DNA of 64,000 nt from Amaurobius ferox. Its lineage: Eukaryota; Arthropoda; Arachnida; Araneae; Amaurobiidae. Below, piece by piece: positions 1 to 13,260 of this stretch (its first letter is position 1; the number at the start of each line of letters is the position of its first letter). A program made the translations under genes and the position numbers. The notes beneath the pieces are model-generated. The model had not been told where the DNA came from, searched no databases, and worked only from the letters and a program-made list of their open reading frames with translations. The stretch is from the NCBI GenBank assembly GCA_951213105.1, contig OX578134.1, positions 144,133,880 to 144,197,879 on the forward strand, written 5' to 3'.

Positions 1-1915
1 TTCTATAAATAACGGTATGAGAAAAGCTGAGAGCTTTATTTTACAACGAGATTATTGACAAATTTTGTATCCACTTATTACTTTGAAATATATCTAAACC
101 CCAATACTTTAAAACCATTTCACTTTTCGAATACTTCTAACCATTTTTCTTCAAATTTCCTTATAGTATAAAAGTAAAATTATAATTTTATTTTTACGCA
201 TGAAATACTGTAATAATATATTATGCAATAACATATGTCGTCCAATTCGTCCATCTGACTTTCACTAAACATCTGCGTTTCTCTACTTTTAGCAAATGAC
301 ATGAATTTGAAATTCAGTCTCAAATATATTTTAATGAGAATACACTTCAATAAATCAATCAGAAATTTGAATTTTAAATTCCCAAATACTGCTGGAAGAA
401 ATCATGCAACTCTGAATCGAAGACATGGTATAAAAGTTTTGCAAGTATTAGTTTATATTTAAACCATTTTCGGACTATATTATATTATCTCAACACCAAT
501 AAATTTTTTGACATCTGTAGGTTTTAACGTTTGTAGTTATGCGACATGCAGGTTTTTAAAGTTATGTGACCAACTCTCTGAATTTATTATAAATTAATAT
601 ACATAATATTTTAATGCTGAGTGTATGCTGACTGATTTTAGAAATATATCCGCATATAAAAATTTAAATTTTTCAACATGTCTGAAAATAGCTCAAATAA
701 AATACATAAATTTATTATTTAAAATTGCAATGATTTAGAAAGATTATATTTCTCTTGGAAAGATGTAGAGCATTTCCCTTTGAAGATGTAATGTCTTTGC
801 AAATTATTACAATTTTTCACATTTTAATATGTGTTCAAAGAACATGTGTCTTATTTTTAACTGTAACTTTTGAATTCTAATATATTTCGATTATTTCTTT
901 AACCTTAGTCTGAGTCAGTGTTTATCTCAGTATTGAAAACCATATGTTTTTAATTTCAAATTGATATGATTGGCAAATAAATAGAAATCTTCTTAAACGC
1001 AATTTCGGACGCTTTACAACTTTATTCACTAAGTAAATCATAAATTATATAAGTAAAACTAATCATAGCTATATTTAATTTGAAATTATGTATATATTTA
1101 ATAAATTATATATTCAATATATCTAAAAATATTAATCACGTGTTTAACATGGTGTGTACAAAAGACAGATCATATACCTATAACTTTTGAATCATTAGTG
1201 TTAAACACCTATTTTAGATTGGAACATTGTTTTGAATGGAACGAACCATTATGATGAAACACTTTCAAAACTGTTTGACGCAATAGAATAAAAATGGAAA
1301 AGATGCATTTATATATAATCCCCTTTTTTGATAAAAGTTCGATTACTTATTTTGATAAAAGTTTGATAAAAGTTCGATTCCATTACAAACAAATCGACAA
1401 TTAAGTGAAAAACTCGTAGTGCAGCAGAAGCAAGTACAAAAAGTACAGTAAAAATTTATTTTGTGTATAGTCTGACGCTGCAATCTTCTGAAAATTGTTT
1501 GGTAAGAAGGTGATATTTTGGTGTAAGCAATTTTGTTTTATTTCCCATGTCTTGATCTTATAGATACAAATGCCAAACTAGCTAGTTATTACATTCACAT
1601 TTATAACCATTTTCCGAACAATTGGAAATGTGGCCTAGAGTGTCCGCATAAAAAATTAAATTTCGCATTCCCATGCAAATACCTCTCTTAGATTTGAAAA
1701 TAGTTTAAACAAACTGTTCTTACAGTTCAAAGCAATTTTTCAACTATGTATCTACCACTAACGGTTTAAATATTATAAATCTAATTGGGCTTTTTTGAAC
1801 TCCTTGTATGTCAATTGCATTCAGAAATGAAACTTATCCCAAAATTCGACTTGTGATAAAAGCATATACCCATCCACACACACTCATGCGACAAACCATA
1901 AAAGCAAACACTCAC
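1..1915 (-). other. Dscam-like intron 2, 5' part (runs off the left edge)
   Basis: This is AT-rich sequence directly after the GTGAG donor at 1915. I see no further Ig exon on the minus strand and no recognisable mobile element. The next exon must lie to the left of the window. Confidence 0.6.
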
Positions 1916-2236
1916 CGGCCCTGACATTAACATCCCTGCTTCCTATAATCCCAACAGAATTGGACGCAGTGCATCTGTAGGTGGCAGAATGGATATTTTG
2001 TCGGAAGTCTTCCGGTCTGAAGGGGGCAAAAACCAGAGATGCATCTGGTCTTATCTGGAGCAGTTCCGGTATTTCCTGGACAGGAGATCCATCCTGTCGG
2101 ATCCACTGAACATTAGGGAGAGGAATCCCACTTGCGGCACACGTGACAACAGCACCGGTTGAATTGTAGAACTGGACTTTTTCTCGAGGTTCTACGTTAA
2201 AAGTAGGTCCAATGGGGTTCCTTTCGCTGCACAAAA
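1916..2236 (-). CDS. Dscam: Dscam-like cell adhesion molecule, coding exon 2 (first Ig domain)
   Basis: This exon encodes the N-terminal immunoglobulin domain of a Dscam-family transmembrane adhesion receptor, which acts at the cell surface in homophilic recognition. The minus-strand reading starts VLCSERNPIGPTFNVEPREK and holds the Ig landmarks: first cysteine in VVTCAASG, core tryptophan in VQWIRQDG, and second cysteine in ATYRCTASN. The stretch LVFAPFRPEDFRQ between them is typical of Dscam Ig1 (family knowledge). The acceptor is a pyrimidine-rich tract ending in ACAG (2237-2240). The donor is GTGAG at 1915-1911. The exon is 321 bp, a multiple of three, and both borders are phase 1, as in Ig-superfamily exons. 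The open frame runs on to 2336 beyond the acceptor, but that part reads into intron. Which Dscam paralogue this is cannot be settled from one exon. Later Ig, FNIII and membrane exons lie past the left edge. Confidence 0.9.
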
Positions 2237-2754
2237 CTGTAAAAGAGAAGCATTTTTGCATTAAATATTTACACTGCAATATTTTAAATAAAATTGATTG
2301 AGTACAAGAAGAGATATCGGGATGTTTCTCGTACATTTATTCAAATTATTCAAAATGGAATGAAGTGGAGTATTTAATATGAAGGTAAATGGTGTGTACA
2401 CTTCATTTTTAACGGAACTAGACATCTAGATAAATTTCCATCCTATGTTTGATAACACTTTTCTTTTAATTAGCTGCAATAACCCCCGTTATATTTTACT
2501 TTATGAATCCCTTTTTATGTAACTTTACCGTGATTCTATTTGCAATTTTGCTCTCTTTCAGACCCTCAGTTATGTTTGGCGTCTCGTTCTCGACTCACTA
2601 CATGTTAAAACTTTATATGATTTTCAGAATATTTAGCATTCTATTGGTTAAGATTTAATTTATGAACCTTTCCAAATTTAATGTATTTTTTGAATTTTGT
2701 AATTAAATAATATTTTAAATGCCTCGTATTTAAAAATGTAAAATGTTTAATATG

Positions 2755-2930
2755 TAAAGTTTGTCTGGCGGTAATGTCCTGTTTTCAAGCACATGTTGGC
2801 CACTTATTTTCAATTTGCCACTGATGAAGGGCATGGTTATCCCTGAAAGCGCTATGGTTGTTTCCTTTTAGTGCGTTGTAAAAGGGGATTTTAATAAAAT
2901 ATTTTAATTTATGGCCAATTTTTGGGTTGT
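2755..2930 (+). ncRNA. Hammerhead-ribozyme-like motif, possible Penelope-type retroelement fragment
   Basis: CTGATGA (2821-2827) is followed by AGGG, a 9-base loop, CCCT (2841-2844) and GAAA (2845-2848). This is the order of a hammerhead core with stem II. AAGCGCTA after it can pair with TAGTGC-G-TT near 2869-2877, with one bulged G, as a stem III. Penelope-like retroelements are known to carry short hammerhead motifs of this layout. The bulge next to the expected cleavage site, and a stem I that I could not define, argue for a decayed or non-cleaving copy. No reverse transcriptase is seen nearby. Confidence 0.4.
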
Positions 2931-3244
2931 CTTTATTTTTAAAGTATCTTTATTCTCCGTTATTTTGTACAGTCATATGAATTTTTTGAAAAACCAGAAG
3001 TGGAGATTCTTAGAGAATTCACACTGCTGGGAATTATAACCGAATTCATATCAGTCATCATCTAATCTTTATTTATATCCAATTTGAAAAATATATATTT
3101 CAAGTAAAATGACATTTTTTGTACCGAAAACTAAAAACATAACCGGAAGGGAAAAATCGCAATTAATTGTCTATCTCCTCCAAAATTTGACGTCAAATAT
3201 ATATCAGTCTTCATATAATATCTATATATAATCTCCATGCATTC

Positions 3245-3247
<3 letters not shown>

Positions 3248-3294
<47 letters not shown>
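3248..3294. repeat. (TA)n microsatellite
   Basis: An uninterrupted TA dinucleotide run in intron 1 of the Dscam-like gene. Confidence 0.95.
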
Positions 3295-3296
<2 letters not shown>

Positions 3297-3429
3297 CATT
3301 AATATGCATACATAATATATAATAATTAAATTGCATACATAAAACATTGTAATTATTTTACGTAAATTTGAAAAATATTTTACACTTTGCTGCTTCAAGA
3401 TGTAATGACCTCATAATAAGAAAAATATT

Positions 3430-3560
3430 TATCACTAATCTAAATTTAGTAGATTTGATAAGTAAACAACTGAATATCACCAATCTAGATTTAGTAGATT
3501 CGATAAGTAAAGTATATTCCAATATGAGTAACTAAAGTATATTCCAATGTCAATGGTATA
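3430..3560 (+). repeat. Short degenerate tandem repeat
   Basis: A unit of about 45 bases built around AATTTAGTAGATT-TGATAAGTAAA occurs twice. It is followed by a second short duplication of AGTATATTCCAAT. Confidence 0.6.
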
Positions 3561-3571
3561 TCACTCCTATT

Positions 3572-4210
3572 TTTATTTTCCTTATGCACAAATTGTATAA
3601 GGAAAGTATTGTGACTGGGTCGAAAATCTGATATCAAGATATATTTTTCTTATGTAATTTTTCATTAGAAAACGATTGACACAAATTTTAGAACGGTAGA
3701 ATGAACCGTTCTCGAGATATTGCACATTTAAAAAAAATATCAAAAAATCATGTAAAAAAAATAAAAGTATTACCTACTGAAAAACATGTTTACTTTCCAT
3801 ATGTAATATCATGCGATAAATTTGGTGACATCATTCTCGTGGATCTAGCTCCTTCCACTACTGAAAAAATATACTTTGAGTAATACTTTTGTATTTGAAC
3901 GCCAATAGGCATTTATCTGCTGTAAGAATAACTTATTTCTCCATCTAGAACGCTTGGTGAGATTCTGGCGACGAATTTGGTGGAATGTCGCCAACTTAGC
4001 GACTTGTTTAAATGCTGCTAAATTAACGAAAAACTAGCCAAATGATTAAAAATGAGGCTAAATCAATGAAAATGACGACTAGTTGAAGAAAATAAAATGT
4101 CTTAGAAATAATATACCTACTATAAGGATAACCTATTGTTTTTACTGTTAGAGTACTAAATTCATTGCATTTTATAAGGAAAGTCATGTGCTGCCCACAT
4201 GAAATTTTTT
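3572..4210 (+). repeat. Dispersed repeat A, internally deleted copy
   Basis: The copy starts with the terminal hairpin TTTTCCTTAT...GTATAAGGAAA and GTATTGTGACTGGGTCGAAAA. It then jumps to the CTTATGTAATTTTTCATTAGAAAACGATTGAC segment shared with the copies at 32.1 and 61.6 kb. It ends in AAGTCATGTGCTGCCCACAT. The short open frame at 3701-3883 lies in this repeat and is not a gene. Compared with the 61.6-kb copy it lacks the TG-rich part and has one, not several, TTGGCGACGAATTT units. Confidence 0.75.
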
Positions 4211-5626
4211 ATCTTCAAATAGTGTCGTATGGCAATTTATGTTAAAGGAGAACGTTGTTTTTCAGATTAGATATAAATTTTAAAAATAAATGGATTTTGT
4301 ACGATTCATAATTTTACAACGGTACAACATGGAAATAACATAAAGATTGGAATTTAAAGTCTATAAAACTTGCTGCTAAAAAAATTGAAAACAATATGAA
4401 TCTAAACTTTTAAAATAGCAGCAGATTATTTGAGCAGTTTCTCAAAATAAATAATAATTCAAGAAAACCCACAAAAACTCCTTTCTGACAGTCAGTTTCG
4501 ATTTTCTATGTTAAAATGCCGTGTGATAAAAATCTATAAAAGGAATATCATTTTTGTTGTAGTTTATTTTTTGTGATGGCTAATCTAGTTTTTATTGAAA
4601 GCCTTAATTTTTTCAACAATTTGATCTCCTATCTTAACGAAAAAACATGATTTACTCATTGTTTGTAGACTTACATTTTTATGAACGCAGACTCATTCGA
4701 TTTTGTTTCTCTTTTGATCATAAATTTCCGTTGCATATGACCACATTCAGAGCCAAATTATCTCTACAGCTGAATATATTAATTTATTTTTGTAAAATCA
4801 TTACAGCATATTCTATAATATTTTCAAAGTTTATTTTATTTTTACAACACATATAATTCTTCAGAAATTTACTTTAAGCTAACATGGATACTGAAGGAAA
4901 ATGTTAATGCATTTCTGTGTTAAAATATTTTCCATAAAAATATATTTCATTTTCTGGGTCCAATTTGTATGTACATATTGATGTTTGTTTCTATGTAAGT
5001 ACTAATGTGGCTGTGTAGTTATAATTCCATTCAGTGCGAGTGCGCATATATGTTTAATATAACTCACGTCTTAGTCTAATATAACTCACATTTGAATAAT
5101 GGTACTAATATTTAATTTTTTATTTAAAATAATAAATATATAAAACTGCCAATTACACATGAATCTAAAATTATCGAAATTTTAGAATTATTGAACATAA
5201 AAACTCGGCTAATTCATTCATTATATAAAACGAAATTATTTTATACTTATTTGAATTTTAAATATTTTATGCGAAATATAAAACGCTGAGCATTCTCTTT
5301 TTCGAATTTAGTGTAATAAAATCAACGTAATTTCCTACGATGTCATGCATTTTCACGTATATACTAATGATGAAGTTACTAGTGTAAGTAGAAAGTGCTG
5401 CATGCCAATTGTGGTGAAAAGTTCGGTTCAAGTTACCAGTGTATTTGCAGCTTTTGAAAGTTCCTAGAGGCGAAAAATATTCTTTTCGTACATAGTTATA
5501 AGGTTATTTTTTTAAAGTACTTTAGAAAGTTGTAGTGTGCATGCAATCTCTGGTGAGATTGCATATTTATGGTTTTCTAACCACTGTTTTTATTTCTTTT
5601 GATATTTTATATTTTAATTTTCTCTA

Positions 5627-5630
<4 letters not shown>

Positions 5631-5722
<92 letters not shown>
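5631..5722. repeat. (TA)n microsatellite
   Basis: A pure TA run of about 92 bases in intron 1. Confidence 0.95.
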
Positions 5723-5724
<2 letters not shown>

Positions 5725-6440
5725 ATTGTAAATTTACTGTTTGTGTTAATATTAGTTTATAATATTTTTATATATTAATAATTTTTCAGTTATTTCTAAT
5801 AATTCTAATAATACTAATTTCTGATAAATCTAATAATTATAATTCGTTCTTTTTTGTTAAATATACGTTTTGCTTCTGATTGGCAACACTGATTTTCTTC
5901 TTTATCAGTGGAATTGCTGGTTATTCACTTTTTGAGTTGCAACACTGATATGTGCTTCCTGTATATGGAGCTTTTCAGACTTTTTTCATTCATACATTTT
6001 TTTGCAATAAAATTAGTTTCCCGTACATGGCGATTTTTAGGCCAATTCCATTTATACCTTTTAGATAAAAATATATTTCTTTTTTATTTCATTATTATTG
6101 ATTTTTCTAGTTCTCTTGGGTTCCAAAACGCCTTTTTTGTTAAATGTGAAAAATATCATTTTATGGAAAAGGGGTAGTCACTAGGGCAAGTTGAAATTGC
6201 ATGCACCTTCTGATGATTTTACAATTTCCTTACCTTATTTACAATGCTATCTATTTTAATCCATTCTATCGTCCTCTTTATTTTTTTTAATTCAGACGGT
6301 TTATTTCCCATGTTTTATGGTCTGTTTATTTTTTCAATTATTTTATTCCCATGTTTTCATTATATGTATTAATGATTTTATATCATTTAGTCTTATGTGC
6401 AATGCAGTATATCATGGGTTTTAATTGTTGATCTATTAGT

Positions 6441-6448
<8 letters not shown>

Positions 6449-6492
<44 letters not shown>
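6449..6492. repeat. (TA)n microsatellite
   Basis: A pure TA run in intron 1. Confidence 0.95.
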
Positions 6493-6495
<3 letters not shown>

Positions 6496-6851
6496 TGTGT
6501 GTGTTATTTCGATATTTCTCAGTTCAATATCTTCTTTTAGATTTGATCCTAATTTGTTTGTAAAGTTAAAGTCACACCTGCAACCTATAGCATGTGTGTT
6601 GTTCAACACGGATTTCGAATAGTTTCTATGTCTACACTATTGATTGTAAATTACATGCCTCAACTCCTTCAATACTTTATTTCCAACGCCATTCGATTCA
6701 ATTTCACAGTTTTTCCCTTCCTTGAATATCCTTGGAGGTCTCCTTCTTGGCTTCCAGACCACGTAGAGAACTGAAACTCTGCACGCAATTTCATCAAAAT
6801 AAATAAAACTACTACTTCCGAAAGTTTTTATTCCACAGTTTCATTTCGTGG

Positions 6852-6854
<3 letters not shown>

Positions 6855-6885
<31 letters not shown>
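6855..6885. repeat. (TA)n microsatellite
   Basis: A pure TA run in intron 1. Confidence 0.95.
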
Positions 6886-6887
<2 letters not shown>

Positions 6888-8410
6888 GTACCTTTAAAAG
6901 TTATAACTTTTAACTTCCAGTTGCATAAGATATTCCGATGCTTTTAACAAGACATACACATTTTATATATAATATTGTAATTCACATATGACATTCCTGA
7001 TACTTTTGCGTGGACTATGTTATATTACACATAAAATTTTTGCTTTTGACTTTTTCGATTGATACTCCTACACATGGAGCATCAAAATAAAACTACATAT
7101 AATCATATAATCTCAATGTATGAGAAAAATTTTTTTCCATAGATGTTATCAAAAGCAGTACCACGAAACATTATTAGACTTCTATATAATGAATAATATT
7201 TTTTTTATTCATTATAGATTTAAATTCTGAATCATGTTACTGCTATCCTTACAATTTTAAAACATATCTAATGATCTAACGTAACATCTCATAAAATCAT
7301 CTGCATTAAAGTTTATGCCAAGTTATAATTAAAAATTGTATTCTAGTTTGCTTCGTATGTGCAAATTTAAAACATTTCTGGAAAGGATTTAAATGTAATA
7401 TTTTTTCAACAATTTTACTTGTTTAAAAATGCTGAATCCTCAGAATAGTACAATACTTTGTATGTATGACAATTAGAACAATTATTCAGATATTATAATA
7501 ATATTTATTCTGAATAATTGTTACTTATATAATAATAATTGTTGCATTCATTAGAATAACAAATATATTAAATATGAATCTGCTAAACTTTTAGCTGTAA
7601 ACATTGTGTGAAAATTAAAGATATAAAACACCTTTTCTAATAAAAAGATAATATTATTACTCAAATTCAACGCTAATAACATTTTTATTGCAGTTAAAAA
7701 TTTATTTTCAATTTTCTTTTCAAATTTGTCACGAATTTAAATGTTAGTTTTAATTGTTTTTATGATTTCGTCCAATGAAGAAGAGTTGGACACAAATCAT
7801 TAAAATATCCTTTGTAATTTAGTGGTCTATTTAGTGATTGTTATTTAAACATCTGGCAGGGCACAAAGGTGGGACCAGCAAAGTTTCCACCTGGATAATT
7901 AATTGTCCATTGGCAGGTATATATAGTCCACAATTTAAACGTAATGAAGCTATTAATGCTGTAGTTTTTTAAGTTATTCAGTATCAGTAATATATTTTTT
8001 GTCTGATTATTTATTAAAAATCGGGATGGTATATTAATTTGGTATTTTTAATTATTAAAAATCTCATATTATATGTATAGTGTATTTATTCCTATGGATA
8101 GCTAGCTGTATGTTCTAGTTTACATTTCAGTTTAAATATGCTAAAATAATAAATTTAAATACATTGAAAATTCTTAAAAATTATGATATTTAAACATATT
8201 TTAAAATATTGGAGAAAATTGAATATACTGATATCACTTTCGTATCTTACTGCCTATATCATCATTTTCAGTAGAAAATATTTCAGTTAAAGAAATGAGA
8301 TGTATATAATAACTTTTTCATGCTTTTATCATACATAATTTGACTCATTGATTTAATTAGATAAACTTACATGAAAATAAAGTACATGATATTCAATTAT
8401 AGTCTCACTT

Positions 8411-9197
<787 letters not shown>

Positions 9198-10499
9198 GAA
9201 TTTTATCTCGTTTGCTTTAACGTTTCTTATTATTGTTTTATTCTCGTTGTTGTATTCTGTTTCATTTGAAATTCGTTTTATTCTTCAAAGTAGTAAAGGA
9301 GTTTGACGATTATTTGAGCGTGTGGTGGATTTCTAGGTTGACTTCAATGCTTTAAATATTAGTATTTATAGATTTTGTCAATAAGCGTCGCTAATTGATA
9401 AAACATTTTTTTATGCATTTTTGTCAATTACTGTTGCTTTCGTGCTTTACCAAGTTCGGACAATTTTTCCTACACTGTGAGGATAGTGAACGTTGAAATC
9501 ATAGGAAATTGAATGAAATGTATATCATATTCAGCACACGAATATGCGTAATGTATGAAATTTTTGAGAACAAATGTTGTGTTAAAACATTTCAAATGCA
9601 TTTTTCTCAGAATGTGTCCATTATGAATTTTATGATTTTAATAAATTTGTCTTTATTTTACTTTAAGGACGGAAGTAAATGTTTTCTTGTATGATTTCAC
9701 GCTATGCTTGTATTTTTGATTTAATGCAGCATTAGGCATCCATAAAATAACTATATGAAATATAAAAAAATGACATTAAAATAATTTATAAACGGTACTT
9801 GAATGGATTTAATTTTTAACGAACACAGTTAATGTAATATTGTACTTACGTAATTTAAAACAAAATCACACAAAATATTCTAACTCGCAATTATTTTATA
9901 AGAGGAGGTTGTTTTATTGTTAAAATTTATTCGTGTGTGTATTATTTTAGTTTCTATTTCAATACACTGACACTGTATTTAGTATATGTACCAAGATGAA
10001 TCCATAGTAATCCATACACACAAACTTTTTACACTATTTTTCTACAGGTATTTAAAATAAAACCAATGGTTTCTTAAATAAGTTGCAAAATTAAGTATAA
10101 ATACATCCCCTTTTTTACGCAATGTATATATAATATATTTTATAAGTAATGCAATATTCATTTGCATTTTTTTTATTTATTTTCGGTGTCAATATTGTAA
10201 TATAAAATAGAAACACCATATTGAAGAAAAAATAAGATTAACCATCTTATCTAATAGTCGGAGTTCGCCCCATCCGTAAAACTTTTAATCACGCATTTAT
10301 TTGAAATTATGAATTTTGTAAATACAGTCCATATCATAAAATGACTAAATTTTTAAATTTCATTTTAACAATGAGTTCAATGATTTCCTCACAGATGATT
10401 TTTTTTTTCTAAAAAAATATCCGTGTTGTTATTGCAGTGTATCTTTATTTACATAGTTAAAGTAAATAAAAACAAACTCTCTAAAGCTATTTTACTCAC

Positions 10500-10554
10500 C
10501 AAATAATGCATTCCCCGTGTAAAGTGCAATCCCGAAAATCACACTTAAACACAT
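10500..10554 (-). CDS. Dscam: Dscam-like gene, coding exon 1 (start codon and signal peptide)
   Basis: This 55-bp exon is too short for an ORF search. It reads ATG plus 17 codons and one extra G, giving MCLSVIFGIALYTGNALF. A consensus donor follows (GGTGAGT; GT at 10499-10498). The spare G joins TT at the start of the 1916..2236 exon to make a valine codon, so the joined protein continues VLCSERN. The result is a short N-terminus, a hydrophobic core and small residues before the Ig domain, which is a plausible signal peptide. An in-frame TGA lies one codon before the ATG (TGA AAC ATG), so this is the first possible methionine in its frame. Position -3 is A, a favourable context. No other exon with matching phase was noticed in the 8.3-kb interval. 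A transcript could still reveal an alternative first exon. Confidence 0.75.
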
Positions 10555-10930
10555 GTTTCAAAATGCACTCAAATGTAACACCACGCGGATATGGAAAACA
10601 GTATTCGCTCCACGCTTTCTCTTCAAAACTGAATCTCCCTTTACTAGGGGGAAGATGCTTTTCTGCTCAGCACTCTGGCTGAAACTCCGAGAATCAGTAG
10701 GAACACAGGGAGAGTACTTTTCTCGGACGTTCGCCCCCTGGCGGAAAAATGTTTCATCGTTTGTCATCGAAATCGTTATCTCGATAGTGAACTTTTGACA
10801 AGGTAAGAGTAGTTTGATCGAAGTTGGGACATACTTGTTGGGGAGCTTATTTTTTCTGCCTTTTTCTAAGGTTGAGCGGAGAAATGTAAACTTTGGAAGA
10901 ATGAAAGAACTGAAGCCAAGCAAAATCATA
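10555..10930 (-). promoter_or_regulatory. Probable 5' UTR / proximal promoter of the Dscam-like gene, with an upstream frame
   Basis: This stretch just upstream of the start codon is clearly richer in GC than its flanks. An open frame in register with the start codon runs from 10929 to a TGA at 10558-10560. It has ATGs at 10929 and 10767 and stops three bases before the Dscam ATG. If transcribed, it would be an upstream ORF placed for termination and reinitiation. A TCAGTT initiator-like hexamer lies at 10908-10913 and an AAATATAAAT box at 10961-10970, about 50 bases further up. That spacing is too long for a standard TATA-Inr pair. The true transcription start is unknown. Confidence 0.35.
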
Positions 10931-11361
10931 AATCACTATTAAGTTGACGTGCTCGAGTAGATTTATATTTGGGAAAAATTATAAAATATGGTTGTAAGTA
11001 TTTATTTTTCTACAGGGTTAAAATAATAACAAATATATATTTATTTACCATCAGATATACCCACTGCTGCTCCTTATTTGAAATACGTCGAAACTCTAAA
11101 AACATTTCTATTGCTTTACAAAAAATTACAATAAAACATTAAATTATATTCCCTTTATAAGAAATGGAAAGTATAAGCGGTGAAAAATTTGAATAAAACA
11201 TCATGGTTTTGTTTGTAAATCAATAATTACAATGTTATTTTACTTTATTTTTTATCCAATAATATGAATGTTTAAATTTTTTGATTGACTATTTTTCAAC
11301 GTATACAATTTTCATAATTATTATTGTGTTACAACAGTAACATTAGTTATATACTATTTTT

Positions 11362-12145
11362 AACACTTTACAACATAGCTGAAAAGTGTTTATGTCTTTG
11401 ATCATTCTGTCTGTCTGTCCGTTAGCACGATAACTGCCGTAAAAATGACTTTATGAAAATGAAATTTTAGTATGTTTTTCAGACGGTGTGTGGAACCTAT
11501 GGGAATATAAACAAATAATATCACCCAATTAGTTTTTTATTGAACCCGGATTGAAACAATGAAATACATTGAACCCTATGGGACCTAATTTTTCAAACAT
11601 TTTTTAAGAAAATTTAAAATTCAACAAAATGCTTCGAAATTTTTAGGAAATATTCACATTATCCCATAAAATATATAAAAAAAATTCAGTAAAATATATT
11701 AAGTAGTTTTTTAATTAAAAATTATTTAATATAGGGAAAAAAACAAATTCAATTAAATTGACTTTTGGAATACCCTCCAGAAAGAAAAAGAGATATATTA
11801 TATAATAAATATCTTTCCAAGAGTGTTAACATTTTGTATATGAGAGAGGCATCACATTTTAAAATAAATTTGGTAGATAACAATTTTCAAATTTTTTTTA
11901 ATTTTAAATAACTCTTCGTGATATACTTATTTGATGGCATTTGTAATGCACTTTCCTAAGTCCTAAAGAGTTAAAATTTGGTACATATCTTAAATTTGTC
12001 GAGCATTTTATTGTACAAAAATTTGGTGGATCTTTAAATAAAGATCATACATTTTTTTTTTCGAAATGGTCTGCAAATAATCCCCGTTCACTTCTATATA
12101 TCATTGTTATATTATTGTTAAAAATTCTGATGTGGGCAGCACATG
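11362..12145 (+). repeat. Dispersed repeat B, copy 1
   Basis: The copy opens with the hairpin AACACTTT...AAAAGTGTT and then CTGTCTGTCTGTCCGTTAGCACGATAA-like sequence. This matches copies at 17701, 23990 and (inverted) 52424. It closes at ATTCTGATGTGGGCAGCACATG (12130-12145 core), the inverted form of the end of repeat A. No matching left-end motif precedes the hairpin. I saw no coding capacity. Confidence 0.8.
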
Positions 12146-12388
12146 TCTTTCCCTGCAGACTCATATTCACGTTGTCTTTATTTCTTCAATAATAATTTGA
12201 ATTTATCTGCACAAAATAACAGCCATAAGTATTTTAAATGACTTTGAATTTGCACGTTAAACTTAAATTTGGTTCTCATTTGATAGCTGGACTTATTGTC
12301 AAAGGTGGCGTACTTCTATAAATCATTGTTGTAATATTATTAAAAATTCTGATGTGGGCAGCACATGACTTTCTCTGCAGACTCATAT
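12146..12388 (-). repeat. Inverted 3' fragment of repeat A between modules B and C
   Basis: The stretch TTTCCCTGCAGACTCATATT...GGTGGCGTAC is the reverse complement of 51.45-51.62 kb. A second GATGTGGGCAGCACATG follows at 12352-12367. The pair CTTCTATA-AATCATTGTT...GCAGACTCATA at about 12091 and 12312 forms a direct repeat with a period of about 221 bases. Confidence 0.7.
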
Positions 12389-13260
12389 CACGTGATCCAC
12401 TTCAAAATGAAATATGGCATCCATCTTGTCCCAAAATCGTGATTTTTAAAGCTCTTTTTAATTTACATTGAGTGTTGTATCCGTCCTAAAACCGCTTAAT
12501 TTTAGCTTAAATTCTGTTCATCTACATACTGAAACAACGCAATTACAATATATTTGAGTTTAAATCATCATCCAAATTTGATTATTTCTACAACGAAGTC
12601 TATTTTTCACTGATGTAAAATGTAAATAGCAAATTTGTAGAATGAGTTGTATAAGAATTGCTGTATTTCTTTAACGCAAAATCATTTAGCTCATGGAGTT
12701 TGCATAGCTGATATGAATGAAATATTCATTGATTTTACAGAGAGAAGGACAATTTTTTTCGATGAAGTTTCAAGTATAGAGTTTGATTACTTGTAGCTCC
12801 ATGGTCTTAATTTTTGAATAAAATAAATTGTTATAGTATTGTGATGAATGAAATGAATGGGAAAATGTTATGAATAAAATGCTGCTTTTATAGAGAAAGC
12901 CAGGCGTGTTATTTTTTCTATGATGTCATTTGAATGCATTTCAGTTGTTTTCGATGATGTTTTCAAATATAATAAATTATCGTAGTATTATGATAATTTT
13001 AAAAGTATTACCGAGGAATGTATTGCATTTTAGAGATGTTTAAACCAGGCAATTTATATTTCAATGCCGTTATTTGAATGAAGTTCATTTTTTTCGATGA
13101 AGGTTTAAGTTTTCAAATATAATAAATTAATATAGTATTGTGATAAGTTTTAAAATATTACCGAGGAATGTATTGCATTTTAGAGATGTTTAAATAAAAT
13201 TGCATTGAAGTTGGAAAATGTTTCATAATTAATGCTTTAAGCATGATTGATAATTCTTGT
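12389..13260 (+). repeat. Dispersed repeat C, copy 1
   Basis: It starts CACGTGATCCACTTCAAAAT and matches 24411-25272 throughout. Internally, a unit of about 165 bases containing TTACCGAGGAATGTATTGCA is repeated. It ends TTGGAAAATGTTTCATAAT. It is non-coding. Confidence 0.8.

Noticed and set aside
10553..10798. 81-codon plus-strand open frame
   Set aside because: It is antisense to the Dscam 5' region and has no domain. It exists because that region is GC-richer and poor in stops.
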